Below, one piece after another: positions 1 to 9,036 of a stretch of 64,000 nucleotides of DNA; the first letter of the stretch is position 1, and every line of letters begins with the position of its first letter. This DNA is from Nocardioides pinisoli (lineage in GTDB: Bacteria > Actinomycetota > Actinomycetes > Propionibacteriales > Nocardioidaceae), in NCBI RefSeq assembly GCF_024199985.1, contig NZ_JANARS010000008.1, positions 62,001 through 126,000 on the forward strand, given 5' to 3'. Below the pieces are notes generated by a model. It was not told the DNA's origin. It did no database searches and worked only from the letters and a program-made list of their open reading frames with translations. The position numbers and the translations under genes are program-made.

Positions 1-2
1 AG

Positions 3-425
3 GCCCTCCGGAGGTGGGCGACGGACGACGTGACCCGGCCCGCTCCGCTCGTCCGTCTGCCGGTCCACTACTCCGGTCCCGACCTCGCCCGGGTCGCCGA
101 CCACTGGGGGTGCACGACGCGGGAGGTGGTCGACCTCCACACGTCGCTGGAGTTCACCTCCGCCTTCTGCGGGTTCGCACCCGGGTTCGCCTACCTCGCG
201 GGGCTCCCGCTCGAGCGGGCCGTGCCGCGGCTGGCGTCGCCGCGGACCCGCGTGGCACCCGGGTCGGTCGGGCTCGCCGACACCTGGTGCGGCGTCTACC
301 CGACGGCCTCGCCCGGCGGCTGGCTGCTGATCGGCACGACCGACGCCGAGCTGTGGGACGTGGACCGCGCCCGACCGGCCCTCCTGGCCCCCGGGACCCG
401 GGTGCGGTTCGAGGCGGCGCGGTGA
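3..425 (+). CDS. pxpB: 5-oxoprolinase subunit PxpB (KipI / allophanate hydrolase subunit 1 family), 5' partial
   Basis: This is the C-terminal part of PxpB, which with PxpC and PxpA forms the bacterial ATP-dependent 5-oxoprolinase that opens pyroglutamate to glutamate. The frame is open from the left edge, so the true start lies outside the window; an internal GTG at 30 is not needed as a start. The family signature FCGFAPGFAYLAGLP, the following PRLASPRTRVAPGSVGLAD stretch and the P.GGW.LIG segment are all visible. Its stop overlaps the GTG start of pxpC (GTGA), so the two subunits are translationally coupled, as is usual. The related name allophanate hydrolase subunit 1 is an older label for the same family. 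Family call is firm; substrate is inferred from the family. Confidence 0.88.
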   Translation, partial: ALRRWATDDVTRPAPLVRLPVHYSGPDLARVADHWGCTTREVVDLHTSLEFTSAFCGFAPGFAYLAGLPLERAVPRLASPRTRVAPGSVGLADTWCGVYPTASPGGWLLIGTTDAELWDVDRARPALLAPGTRVRFEAAR

Positions 426-1276
426 CGGCCGGCGGCGACGTCGAGGTCGTCGACCCGGGCCCGCTCTCGACCGTCCAGGACCTCGGCCGGCGGGGATGGG
501 CCCACCTGGGCGTGCCCCGCGCGGGTGCCCTCGACCGCGGAGCCGCGGCGCTCGCCCGGCGGCTCGTCGGCGGGAGGCCCGACGACGCCGTGGTCGAGAC
601 CACCGTCGGCGGGATCGTGCTGAGGCCGCGCCGCGCGGTGACGCTGGCCGTGACCGGCGCCCCGTGCACCGTCCGCGTCGGCGCGCGGGCCGTCCCCCAC
701 AGCGCCGCGGTCACCGTGCCCGGCGGGGCCGTGGTCACGGTCGGACCGGCCACGACCGGCGTCCGGTCCTACGTCGCCTTCAACGGCGGGATCGCGGTCA
801 CCCCCGTGCTGGGCTCGCGCTCCACCGACACCCTCGCCTGGGTCGGGCCGCCCCGGCTCGCGGCGGGTGACGTGCTGGCGCTCGGGTCGACCGGACCGCT
901 CCCCGAGGCGCCCGCCGCGGTCGTCGTACGACCCCGGGACCCGGTGCTGCGGCTGCGTCGCGGACCGCGCGCGGAGTGGCTCGACGACGACGGCTGGCGG
1001 CGGCTCGAGGGGGCGTCGTACGCCGTGGCGCCCGACAGCGACCGGATCGGGCTGCGGCTCACCGGGCCGCCGATCCTCCGCCGCGGCGGCGAGCTGGCGA
1101 GCGAGGGGATCGTGCACGGCGCGGTCCAGCTGCCGCCGTCCGGCCAGCCCGTCGTGTTCCTGGCCGACCACCCGACCACCGGGGGCTACCCGGTCGTGGC
1201 CGTGGTCGAGGACGACGACCTCGACCTCTGCGCGCAGCTGCGGCCCGGCGACGAGGTGCTGCTCCGGCTCGGGTGA
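422..1276 (+). CDS. pxpC: 5-oxoprolinase subunit PxpC (allophanate hydrolase subunit 2 family)
   Basis: PxpC is the carboxyltransferase-domain C-D partner of PxpB in 5-oxoprolinase, a cytosolic enzyme of pyroglutamate catabolism. The protein is 284 residues, normal for the family. It opens with the family motif VVDPGPLSTVQDLGRRG followed by G.PRAGALDRGAA, and later has YVAFNGGIAVTPVLGSRSTDTLA and a C-terminal TTGGYPVVAVV segment, all diagnostic. The start is the GTG whose TGA-containing overlap ends pxpB; a longer reading from base 14 would run through pxpB in another frame and is rejected. It ends 9 bases before the convergent dinB stop, and no terminator hairpin is obvious between them. Confidence 0.9.
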   Translation: MTAGGDVEVVDPGPLSTVQDLGRRGWAHLGVPRAGALDRGAAALARRLVGGRPDDAVVETTVGGIVLRPRRAVTLAVTGAPCTVRVGARAVPHSAAVTVPGGAVVTVGPATTGVRSYVAFNGGIAVTPVLGSRSTDTLAWVGPPRLAAGDVLALGSTGPLPEAPAAVVVRPRDPVLRLRRGPRAEWLDDDGWRRLEGASYAVAPDSDRIGLRLTGPPILRRGGELASEGIVHGAVQLPPSGQPVVFLADHPTTGGYPVVAVVEDDDLDLCAQLRPGDEVLLRLG

Positions 1277-1285
1277 GGGCGGCCG

Positions 1286-2587
1286 TCAGTCCTCGGGCGG
1301 CGGCTCGAAGCGACGCAGGGCCGGGTCGTCGGCGCGGAAGCTGCGCACCGGCCCCGGCGGGGTGTCGGCGGTCTCGAAGCGCACGGTCACCACCCCCGCG
1401 CCGGAGCCCCACACCCAGCCGGCACCCAGCTCGTCGTGCACGACGTCTGCGCCCGGCGGCCAGGTGCGCCGTGGTGGCTCGGGGAGCACGACCTCGACCT
1501 CCTCGTCCTCGGCGTCCGCGCCGAAGAGGTCCTCCTGCACCCAGTCGGCGAGGCCGGACACCCCGACCCCGAGCAGGCGCACGCCGCCGGTGGTGTCGAG
1601 GTCGGCCAGCAGCGAGCGGGCGATCCGGGCGATGGTGGCGCCGTCGTCGGTGGGGCTGGTGAGCGTGCTCGACCGGCTGAGCGTGGTGAAGTCGTGCAGG
1701 CGGACCTTGATCGTGATGGTCCGGCCCGAGTGGCCGTTCTTCCGCATCCGGGTGCCCACCTCGCGCGCCTGCCTGGTCAGCAGCCCCTCCATCAGCCTGC
1801 GATCGGTGAGGTCGGAGTCGTAGGTGCCCTCCACGCTGATGGACTTGGCCTCGCGTTCGGCGACCACCGGGCGGGAGTCCTGTGCCCGGGCCAGCTGCCA
1901 CAACCCGTGCCCCTGTGCCTGGCCGAGCAGCCGCACCAGCTCGTCCTCGGTGACCGCCTCGAGCTCGGCCACGGTGTGGATGCCGGCGCGACGCAGCCGC
2001 TCGGCGGTCGCCGGGCCGACGCCCGGGATCACCTTCACCTTCATCGGCCGGAGCAGGTCGAGCTCGGTGCCGGGAGGGACCACGGTCATGCCGTCGGGCT
2101 TGTCGAGCTCGCTCGCGACCTTGGCCAGGAACTTCGAGGACGCGATGCCGACCGTCGCGGTGAGCCCGCCGGTGACCTCCTGCACGCGACGGCGCAGCTC
2201 GGCGCCCGCGGCGGTGACGGTGTCGACCTCGAGGTCGGGCAGGTCGGCGGCCGCGAGGTCGACGAAGGCCTCGTCGAGCGACAGCGGCTCCACGAGCGGG
2301 GAGAGGTCGCGCAGCGCCTGCATGACGAGCTTGCTGGTCGCGCGGTAGGCATGGAACCGGCCGCTGAGGAACGCCGCGTGCGGGCAGCGGGCCCGGGCCT
2401 CGCGTCCGGACATCGCCGACCCGACGCCATACTTGCGCGCCTCGTAGGACGCCGTCGACACCACGCCCCGGCCGCCCGTGCCGCCGACGATGACCGGCTT
2501 GCCGCGCAGCGACGGCTTGTCGCGCTGCTCGACGGCGGCGAAGAAGGCGTCGAGGTCGAGGTGGAGGATCGACGCGGTGCTGCGCAT
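1286..2587 (-). CDS. dinB: DNA polymerase IV (Y-family, DinB)
   Basis: This is a 433-residue Y-family translesion polymerase. The first catalytic acidic motif LDLDAFFAAVEQ is at residues 10-21, and the second, SLDEAFVD (residues 103-110), supplies the D-E pair. A helix-hairpin-helix segment (VIPGVGPATAERLRRAGI) and a little-finger domain follow. A QEDLF pentapeptide near residue 352 fits the beta-clamp-binding consensus QxxLF. After it comes an acidic linker and a roughly 60-residue tail containing WPPGADVVHDELGAGWV, an actinobacterial extension absent from E. coli DinB. The ATG start abuts the initial beta strand as in homologues. A pair of direct repeats lies in its upstream region (2686-2726). 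Error-prone synthesis past lesions is the family role. Confidence 0.95.
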   Translation of the reverse strand: MRSTASILHLDLDAFFAAVEQRDKPSLRGKPVIVGGTGGRGVVSTASYEARKYGVGSAMSGREARARCPHAAFLSGRFHAYRATSKLVMQALRDLSPLVEPLSLDEAFVDLAAADLPDLEVDTVTAAGAELRRRVQEVTGGLTATVGIASSKFLAKVASELDKPDGMTVVPPGTELDLLRPMKVKVIPGVGPATAERLRRAGIHTVAELEAVTEDELVRLLGQAQGHGLWQLARAQDSRPVVAEREAKSISVEGTYDSDLTDRRLMEGLLTRQAREVGTRMRKNGHSGRTITIKVRLHDFTTLSRSSTLTSPTDDGATIARIARSLLADLDTTGGVRLLGVGVSGLADWVQEDLFGADAEDEEVEVVLPEPPRRTWPPGADVVHDELGAGWVWGSGAGVVTVRFETADTPPGPVRSFRADDPALRRFEPPPED

Positions 2588-2685
2588 CAGCCGGCCGGGC
2601 CGGGAGCAGGCAGCAGTGTCACCGCGCCATCCTCCCGCATGCAGCGGACGGTGGAGTGCCCGCGGGGCCGGACACGGGCCACGAA

Positions 2686-2726
2686 CCGTCCACAGGCGGC
2701 CTCGGGACCCGCCCGTCCACAGGCGG
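2686..2726. repeat. Direct repeat pair in the dinB / DUF4192 divergent intergenic region
   Basis: The 14-base word CCGTCCACAGGCGG occurs at 2686-2699 and again at 2713-2726, identical and exactly 27 bases apart, in the 188-base gap between the divergent starts of dinB and the DUF4192 gene. No LexA-type GAAC-N4-GTTC box is seen here. The copies could be an operator for either gene, or chance duplication. Confidence 0.5.
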
Positions 2727-2775
2727 GGACGCCGACCTGTGTCGAGGGTCGGTGCCCGCGGGAAGCGTCGACGTC

Positions 2776-3786
2776 ATGGAACCTCACGAGCTCGTCCCCG
2801 TCCCCGTCCCTCCCTCCACCGCGTCGGCGCCCGCCGGCCCCACCACGCTGCGCGTGCGCAGTCGCGGCGACATCGCCGCCTTCGTGCCCCTCGCCCTGGG
2901 CTTCGTCCCCCGACGGTCCGTCGTCCTGGTGAGCGTCGGCGGCTCGGGGGGCGGCATGCACGCCCGCGTCGACCTGCCCCACGACCCCGACGACGTCGAC
3001 GACGTCGTCGAGGCGCTGCTGCGGCCCGCACGGCGCAACGGCGTGCGGCAGGTGGTCGTGGTGGTCTACGACGACGACACGACGGTCGCCGACGAGGCTG
3101 CCTGGTCGGTCCACGAGGAGTTCACCGCGGCCGGCATCGACGTGCGTGAGGTGCTGCGCGTCCACGACGACCACTGGTACGCCGTGCTCCCGGGGGCGCC
3201 GCTCGCCGCCTACCGCGGCACGCCGTTCACCCTCGCGGAGCACCCCTTCACCGCCCAGGCCGTCTACGAGGGGCGGGTGACCCACGCCAGCCGCGAGGCG
3301 CTGCGCGAGACGCTCGCACCCGACGCGCCGGCGGTGGGACGGAGCCTGCCCCACCTGGCCGGCGCGACGCCGCTCCCCGCGGGCGGCCTCCGGGCGCTGG
3401 TGCGTCGCCACCTCGGCGCCGCGACGACGTTCACCGCGCCGGAGCTGGCGTCCGTGGCCGCGACGGTGCGCACGGGCGAGCGGCGCGACGAGGCGTGGGT
3501 CTGGCTCGACCGCACCGAGGCGCGGGGCGCGGTCGAGCTCTGGTCCGACGCCGTGCGCCGGCTTCCCTCGTCCCACGTCGCCGGCCCCGCTGCGGTCCTG
3601 GCGTTCGCCGCGTGGCTCGCCGGCGACGGCGCGCTGTCGTGGTGTGCCGTCGACCGGTGTCGCGAGAGCGAGCCGGCCCACTCGCTGGCCGGGCTCGTGG
3701 CCCAGCTGCTCGAGTCGGCGACGCCGCCGGACTCGTGGGCGACGCTGCAGCCCGGGCTGGGCGTGAGCGGCGATCCGGCGGCGTAG
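2776..3786 (+). CDS. DUF4192 family protein
   Basis: This 336-residue cytosolic protein belongs to DUF4192, an actinobacterial family of unknown function. The family hallmarks are the N-terminal LRVRSRGDIAAFVPLALGFVPRRSVVLVSV block and a later ALLAFAAWLAGDGALSWCAVDR-like block; here the latter reads VLAFAAWLAGDGA..WCAVDRC. The ATG at 2776 is chosen over an upstream in-frame ATG at 2656 because homology begins just after it and the earlier 40 residues are low complexity. The predicted alternation of hydrophobic strands and DD.VEAL-type helices suggests an alpha/beta fold. It diverges from dinB. No enzymatic motif is recognised, so no function is assigned. Confidence 0.85.
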   Translation: MEPHELVPVPVPPSTASAPAGPTTLRVRSRGDIAAFVPLALGFVPRRSVVLVSVGGSGGGMHARVDLPHDPDDVDDVVEALLRPARRNGVRQVVVVVYDDDTTVADEAAWSVHEEFTAAGIDVREVLRVHDDHWYAVLPGAPLAAYRGTPFTLAEHPFTAQAVYEGRVTHASREALRETLAPDAPAVGRSLPHLAGATPLPAGGLRALVRRHLGAATTFTAPELASVAATVRTGERRDEAWVWLDRTEARGAVELWSDAVRRLPSSHVAGPAAVLAFAAWLAGDGALSWCAVDRCRESEPAHSLAGLVAQLLESATPPDSWATLQPGLGVSGDPAA

Positions 3787-3826
3787 ACCAGCCCTCCGGA
3801 CGGTTCCCGGTCGATCCCGCCGTGAC

Positions 3827-3832
3827 TAGGGT
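3827..3832 (+). promoter_or_regulatory. Candidate -10 hexamer (TAGGGT) for the GCS2-like gene
   Basis: TAGGGT matches the actinobacterial TANNNT -10 consensus and ends 6 bases before the ATG at 3839. Such spacing places the transcription start at or beside the start codon, so the mRNA would be leaderless. No Shine-Dalgarno sequence is present. Confidence 0.5.
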
Positions 3833-3838
3833 TCGGAC

Positions 3839-5302
3839 ATGGGCGAAGAGGTCGATCAGCAGGAGTTCAGCCGGGCCGACCGCACGCGCCACCGCGAGAA
3901 GGTGCGCCGCAACCTCGACGTGTTCGCTCGCATGCTGCGCGAGGCGGCGTTCGACACCGACGACCCGATGACGGGCCTAGAGATGGAGCTCAACCTCATC
4001 GACGACGCGGGCGACCCGGCCCTGAAGAACGCCGAGGTCCTCGAGGCCATCGCCGACCCCGACTTCCAGACCGAGCTCGGCCAGTTCAACATCGAGATCA
4101 ACGTGGCGCCGGCCAAGCTCCGCGAGGGTGGGCTCTCCGAGTTCGAGCAGAGCCTGCGCCGCTCGCTCAACGACGCCGAGGAGAAGGGCTCTCAGGTGGG
4201 TGCCCACCAGGTGATGATCGGGATCCTCCCGACGCTGGCCGAGGGTCACATGACCGTCTCCTCGCTCAGCTCCAACCCGCGCTACAAGCTGCTCTCGGAG
4301 CAGATCCTCGCCGCACGCGGCGAGGACATCACGATCAGCATCTCCGGCCGTGAGCGCCTCACCACGACCGCGGATTCGATCGTCCCCGAGGCCGCCTGCA
4401 CCAGCACCCAGTTCCACGTGCAGACCTCGCCCGACCAGTTCGCCGCCCACTGGAACGCTGCGCAGGCGATCGCCGGCGTGCAGCTGGCCGTGTCGGCCAA
4501 CTCGCCCTACCTGCTCGGCAAGGAGCTGTGGCGCGAGACCCGCATCCCGCTCTTCGAGCAGGCCACCGACACGCGCAGCGAGGAGCTCAAGGCGCAGGGG
4601 GTCCGGCCACGGGTGTGGTTCGGGGAGCGGTGGATCACCTCGGTCTTCGACCTGTTCGAGGAGAACGTCCGCTACTTCCCGGCCCTGCTGCCGGTGACCG
4701 ACGACGAGGACCCCCTCGAGGTGCTCGAGTCCGGCGGCACGCCGGCCCTCCACGAGCTCAAGCTCCACAACGGCACGATCTACCGCTGGAACCGGCCGGT
4801 CTACGACATCTCGCAGGGCATGCCGCACCTCCGCGTCGAGAACCGCCTCCTCGCGGCCGGGCCGACGGTCGCCGACACCATCGCCAACGCCGCGCTCTGG
4901 TTCGGCCTCGTCCGCTACCTCGTGGAGAGCGAGCGGCCGCTGTGGTCGCAGATGTCGTTCTCCGCGGCGGAGGAGAACTTCCACGTCGCCGCCCAGATGG
5001 GCGTCGACGCCCAGGTCTACTGGCCGGGCCTCGGCCAGGTCCGGGCCACCGAGCTGGTGCTGCGCCGGCTGCTGCCGATGGCCCACGCCGGTCTCGAGTC
5101 CTGGGGCGTCCCGTCGGAGGAGCGGGACCGCTACCTCGGCATCATCGAGCAGCGCTGCCAGAGCGAGGCCAGCGGCGCCGGCTGGTTCGTCGACCGCGTC
5201 CACGAGCGCGGGGGAGTCGACCGCTACGACGCCCTCCGCGCGACCCTCCTCGACTACCGCGACCGGATGCACAGCAACGAGCCCGTCCACACCTGGGACT
5301 GA
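3839..5302 (+). CDS. Glutamate-cysteine ligase (GCS2) family protein
   Basis: This 487-residue protein is of the GCS2 ligase type, the fold that includes EgtA and YbdK and couples glutamate to amines or cysteine with ATP. The N-terminal GLEMELNLID motif carries the metal-binding acidic residues, followed by QFNIEINVAP, and HELKLHNGTIYRWNRPVYD and HLRVENRLL blocks further on. The last pair fits the ATP/glutamate site of this fold. It is longer than YbdK (about 370) and resembles a poorly characterised actinobacterial subfamily often annotated glutamate-cysteine ligase. The ATG is preceded by a TAGGGT -10 element. No mycothiol or ergothioneine genes are adjacent, so the acceptor substrate cannot be inferred. 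Confidence 0.8.
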   Translation: MGEEVDQQEFSRADRTRHREKVRRNLDVFARMLREAAFDTDDPMTGLEMELNLIDDAGDPALKNAEVLEAIADPDFQTELGQFNIEINVAPAKLREGGLSEFEQSLRRSLNDAEEKGSQVGAHQVMIGILPTLAEGHMTVSSLSSNPRYKLLSEQILAARGEDITISISGRERLTTTADSIVPEAACTSTQFHVQTSPDQFAAHWNAAQAIAGVQLAVSANSPYLLGKELWRETRIPLFEQATDTRSEELKAQGVRPRVWFGERWITSVFDLFEENVRYFPALLPVTDDEDPLEVLESGGTPALHELKLHNGTIYRWNRPVYDISQGMPHLRVENRLLAAGPTVADTIANAALWFGLVRYLVESERPLWSQMSFSAAEENFHVAAQMGVDAQVYWPGLGQVRATELVLRRLLPMAHAGLESWGVPSEERDRYLGIIEQRCQSEASGAGWFVDRVHERGGVDRYDALRATLLDYRDRMHSNEPVHTWD

Positions 5303-5350
5303 CCCCCGCCAGCCGGCCACCCGGCCCCCGGCCGCGCCGCGTCGTCGTAC

Positions 5351-5577
5351 GAGCGGTGCGTGAGGCAGGTTCCGCGCGCCCGAAAGCCGCGTGGCTCACC
5401 GCTGCCCGGTGAGCGGTGGCTCAGCCGCCTTCTGCGCCTCGGGAAGGTGGCTCACGCACCGCTGGGTGCGCGTCTTACGGCGACACGCCGGGGGAGCGGT
5501 GCGTGAGGCAGGTCTTGCGCGCCCGAAAGCCGCGTGCCTCACCGCTGCCGGTCGAGCCGTGGCCCAGCCACCGCTCG
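5351..5577. repeat. Cluster of REP-like palindromic repeats (three full units, one remnant)
   Basis: Unit A (5351-5406) and unit C (5494-5549) are near-identical direct copies of about 56 bases. Both begin GAGCGGTGCGTGAGGCAGGT and share the core GCGCGCCCGAAAGCCGCGTG before ending in CTCACCGCTGCC. Unit B (5411-5464) lies between them in opposite orientation and carries a diverged core with the same AGCGGTG ends. Each unit is itself an imperfect hairpin, because AGCGGTG at one end pairs with CACCGCT at the other. A shorter palindrome, GAGC-x-GTGGC...GCCAC-x-GCTC, follows at 5554-5577. The cluster fills the space between two convergent genes, a typical REP position. No open frame here looks real. 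Confidence 0.8.
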
Positions 5578-5580
5578 AGG

Positions 5581-6036
5581 TCAGGTCCGGGCCGAGGGGG
5601 GACGCGGGCGCAGCCTCTGCCACTCGCGGCGTACGTCGCTGACCGGGTCGAACCACCCCCGCCGGGTCACCACGACCAGGCCGACGGAGGTCCCGAGCGC
5701 GCGGGCGGCCCAGGCGGCGGGACCGAGCCAGCGCAGGTCGTCGTCGTGCGGGCTGAGCTCGCCGGGCCGGGTCAGCCACAGCGCCGGGCGCGGGGTGAGG
5801 GAGGCGGCGGCCCGGAGCATGGTGAGGACGACGTCGGCCCGCAGCCCGGCGTCCGGCAGGGGAGGGTCCTCGACGTGCCGCACGGACCGGCCCGGCACCC
5901 CCGCGTGCAGGGCCACCGGGAAGCGGCGCCGGGTCTCGCCCTCGACCAGCTCGAGCGTGGCCGCCCGGAGGACCGCGTGCGTGTGCCGGTCCACGGGAGC
6001 CAGGACTGCGGGCTGGACTGCGGGCTGGAGGTCCAC
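5581..6036 (-). CDS. Conserved hypothetical protein
   Basis: This is a 151-residue protein that I do not recognise as a named family. The GTG at 6036 is chosen because a GGAG ribosome-binding site sits about 5 bases upstream; longer readings upstream overlap the universal stress protein gene and have a random composition. The sequence has an alpha/beta look with hydrophobic stretches (ADVVLTMLRAAASL, SVGLVVVTRRGWFDP). It contains no signal peptide or catalytic motif I can name. The last 30 residues are arginine-rich (DVRREWQRLRPRP). It is convergent with the GCS2-like gene across the REP cluster and divergent from the stress protein. It resembles short uncharacterised proteins common in Nocardioides, but this rests on general memory. 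Confidence 0.6.
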   Translation of the reverse strand: MDLQPAVQPAVLAPVDRHTHAVLRAATLELVEGETRRRFPVALHAGVPGRSVRHVEDPPLPDAGLRADVVLTMLRAAASLTPRPALWLTRPGELSPHDDDLRWLGPAAWAARALGTSVGLVVVTRRGWFDPVSDVRREWQRLRPRPPSART

Positions 6037-6160
6037 CGCTCCAGCCTGCCGCAGCGCGACGCGTCCGACCCACCCCTCCACAGGCTGCCCAAGCACTGTG
6101 GTTTCCGTTACGGTGCCAGCAGGCCGGCGGCGAGGCGTCGCGGCCCCGAGAGGAGACACC

Positions 6161-6562
6161 ATGGGCACCGTCGTCGTCGGGTACGTCCCCAAGCCGGAGG
6201 GTGAAGCAGCCCTTGCTGCCGGCATCAACGAGGCCAAGCTGCGTGGCAGCAAGCTGGTCGTGGTGAACTCCCACCGGGGAGGTCAGGATTTCGACGGGCC
6301 GGCCGCACGCTCGTCCGAGGACGACCTCAACGGCATCCAGAAGAGGCTCGAGGAGGCCGGCGTCGAGCACGACGTCCGTCAGCTGGTGCGTGGCTTCGAG
6401 CCCGCCGAGGACCTGATCAGCATCGCCGAGGCCAACGGCGCCGAGCTGCTGGTGATCGGCCTGCGTCGCCGTTCGCCCGTCGGCAAGCTCATCCTCGGCA
6501 GCAACGCGCAGCGCGTGCTCCTCGACGCCCCGTGCCCCGTCCTGGCGGTCAAGGCGCAGTAG
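6161..6562 (+). CDS. Universal stress protein (UspA family)
   Basis: A single-domain, 133-residue universal stress protein. It starts with MGTVVVGYVPKPEGEAALAAG, the usual first strand and helix, and ends with LVIGLRRRSPVGKLILGSNA followed by QRVLLDAPCPVLAVKA. The GxxxxxxxGKxxxGSNA portion corresponds to the ATP-binding loop of ATP-type Usp proteins. A GAGAGGAGA ribosome-binding site lies 4 bases upstream of the ATG, which decides the start. A perfect-stem terminator hairpin follows at 6581. The exact stress response is not evident from context. Confidence 0.92.
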   Translation: MGTVVVGYVPKPEGEAALAAGINEAKLRGSKLVVVNSHRGGQDFDGPAARSSEDDLNGIQKRLEEAGVEHDVRQLVRGFEPAEDLISIAEANGAELLVIGLRRRSPVGKLILGSNAQRVLLDAPCPVLAVKAQ

Positions 6563-6580
6563 CGGCGCCCACCTGACGGC

Positions 6581-6602
6581 GGCTCGCGTGCCAGCGCGAG
6601 CC
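6581..6602 (+). terminator. Hairpin terminator after the universal stress protein gene
   Basis: GGCTCGCG (6581-6588) pairs perfectly with CGCGAGCC (6595-6602) around a 6-base loop, 19 bases after the stop. There is no U tract, which is common for actinobacterial terminators. Confidence 0.6.
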
Positions 6603-6634
6603 CTACGGCGGCGTCCGTGGGCGATGATGTCCCC

Positions 6635-7210
6635 ATGGGCTTCCAGATCACGGGCGACCCCGCCGCCGACAAGGTTCTCGACGACTCCGCGTTCGCGCTG
6701 CTGGTGGGCATGATGCTCGACCAGCAGTACCCCATGGAGCACGCCTTCCGGGGGCCCGCCAAGGTCCTCGAGCGCTTCGGCACGGTCGAGCCCGAGGCGA
6801 TCGCGGCCGCCGACCCCGAGGAGTTCGCGGCGATGGCCTCCACCCCGCCGGCGATCCACCGGTTCCCGGGATCGATGGCAGCGCGCCTGCAGGAGCTGGC
6901 CCGCATCGTCGAGGACACCTACGGCGGCGACGCCTCCCGGCTGTGGACCGAGGCCGCCGACGGCAAGGACCTGCTCAAGCGGGTGATGGCGCTGCCCGGG
7001 TTCGGCAAGCAGAAGGCCCAGATCTTCGTCGCCCTCCTCGCCAAGCAGCTCGACGTGCGTCCCGAGGGCTGGGAGGCCGTCGTCGGCGACTACGCCCTCG
7101 AAGGGCACCGTTCCGTCGCCGACGTGGTGGACGCCGAGTCGCTGCAGAAGGTGCGCGACTTCAAGAAGGCGAAGAAGGCCAAGAAGGCTGTCGCTCAGGC
7201 CGCGGAATGA
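6635..7210 (+). CDS. HhH-GPD-type base excision DNA repair protein
   Basis: A 191-residue member of the HhH-GPD glycosylase superfamily (relatives of endonuclease III and AlkA), which removes damaged bases. The N-terminal half has a helical glycosylase fold with LLVGMMLDQQYPMEHAF, a family-specific signature. The helix-hairpin-helix is VMALPGFGKQKAQIFVALLAKQ near residues 120-142. The C-terminus is lysine-rich (KKAKKAKKAV), probably for DNA contacts. No cysteine cluster for an iron-sulfur centre is present. The ATG at 6635 is preferred over one at 6617, because homology starts at GFQITGDPAADK. It sits just upstream of the primary sigma factor gene. The lesion specificity of this branch is unknown to me. 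Confidence 0.88.
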   Translation: MGFQITGDPAADKVLDDSAFALLVGMMLDQQYPMEHAFRGPAKVLERFGTVEPEAIAAADPEEFAAMASTPPAIHRFPGSMAARLQELARIVEDTYGGDASRLWTEAADGKDLLKRVMALPGFGKQKAQIFVALLAKQLDVRPEGWEAVVGDYALEGHRSVADVVDAESLQKVRDFKKAKKAKKAVAQAAE

Positions 7211-7365
7211 CCGGGGGAGCGTGGCGCACGCCCCTGACGGAGCGTGGACACGCGCGGCCGACAGGCGGATGCCCGGCCATCAGGAGGGCCGTGGCAGAAT
7301 GGCATCGCGGCTCTTGACGTCACCGGGCCTCGCCGCGCCCCGAAGTTGCTCGACGAGAGGTGTTC

Positions 7366-8859
<1,494 letters not shown>

Positions 8860-8879
8860 GCTCACGCTCGTCCCTCTCG

Positions 8880-8913
8880 CGAGCAGCGTCGTCCTCCGGG
8901 GCGGCGCTGCTCG
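8880..8913 (+). terminator. Hairpin terminator after the primary sigma gene
   Basis: CGAGCAGCG (8880-8888) is followed after 16 bases by CGCTGCTCG (8905-8913), a perfect 9-base-pair stem starting 20 bases after the stop. The sequence GCATTTC follows, a weak T-rich tail. Confidence 0.65.
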
Positions 8914-8925
8914 GCATTTCGGGGT

Positions 8926-8976
8926 GGGGAACCATCGGCAGGTCGTTCGGGACGTCTCGGGTGCGGATGGTTCCCC
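8926..8976. repeat. Long inverted repeat upstream of the M28 peptidase gene
   Basis: GGGGAACCATC (8926-8936) is the exact complement of GATGGTTCCCC (8966-8976). Three more pairs continue inward after one mismatch, so the arms are about 15 bases with a 21-base centre. It lies between the sigma factor terminator and the peptidase start at 9037. It may be an operator, an attenuator-like leader hairpin or a second terminator; its long loop and exact outer arms distinguish it from the 8880 hairpin. Confidence 0.65.
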
Positions 8977-9036
8977 GACCCTGCCTGGCCGTGCTCGTCC
9001 GTGGCTGTCCATGGATGGGGCTGGCAGGGTGGGGGC

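Noticed and set aside
14..421. Long plus-strand reading that would extend pxpC upstream to base 14
   Set aside because: It runs through pxpB in another frame; pxpB homology is clear there, and pxpC homology begins at 422.
2681..2700. LexA-type SOS box before dinB
   Set aside because: GAAC is present but the GTTC half with a 4-base spacer is missing.
1059..2932. Long open frames on both strands over pxpC and dinB
   Set aside because: They are arginine- and alanine-rich shadows typical of GC-rich DNA and do not resemble known proteins; dinB and pxpC account for the region.
5351..5577. Possible CRISPR array
   Set aside because: Only three units, in mixed orientation, with unequal spacing and no cas genes; the ends are palindromic as in REP elements.
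7285..7365. Promoter for sigA with CAGAAT or TTGACG elements
   Set aside because: CAGAAT lacks a -35 at a proper distance and TTGACG (7314) lacks a -10; not strong enough to annotate.
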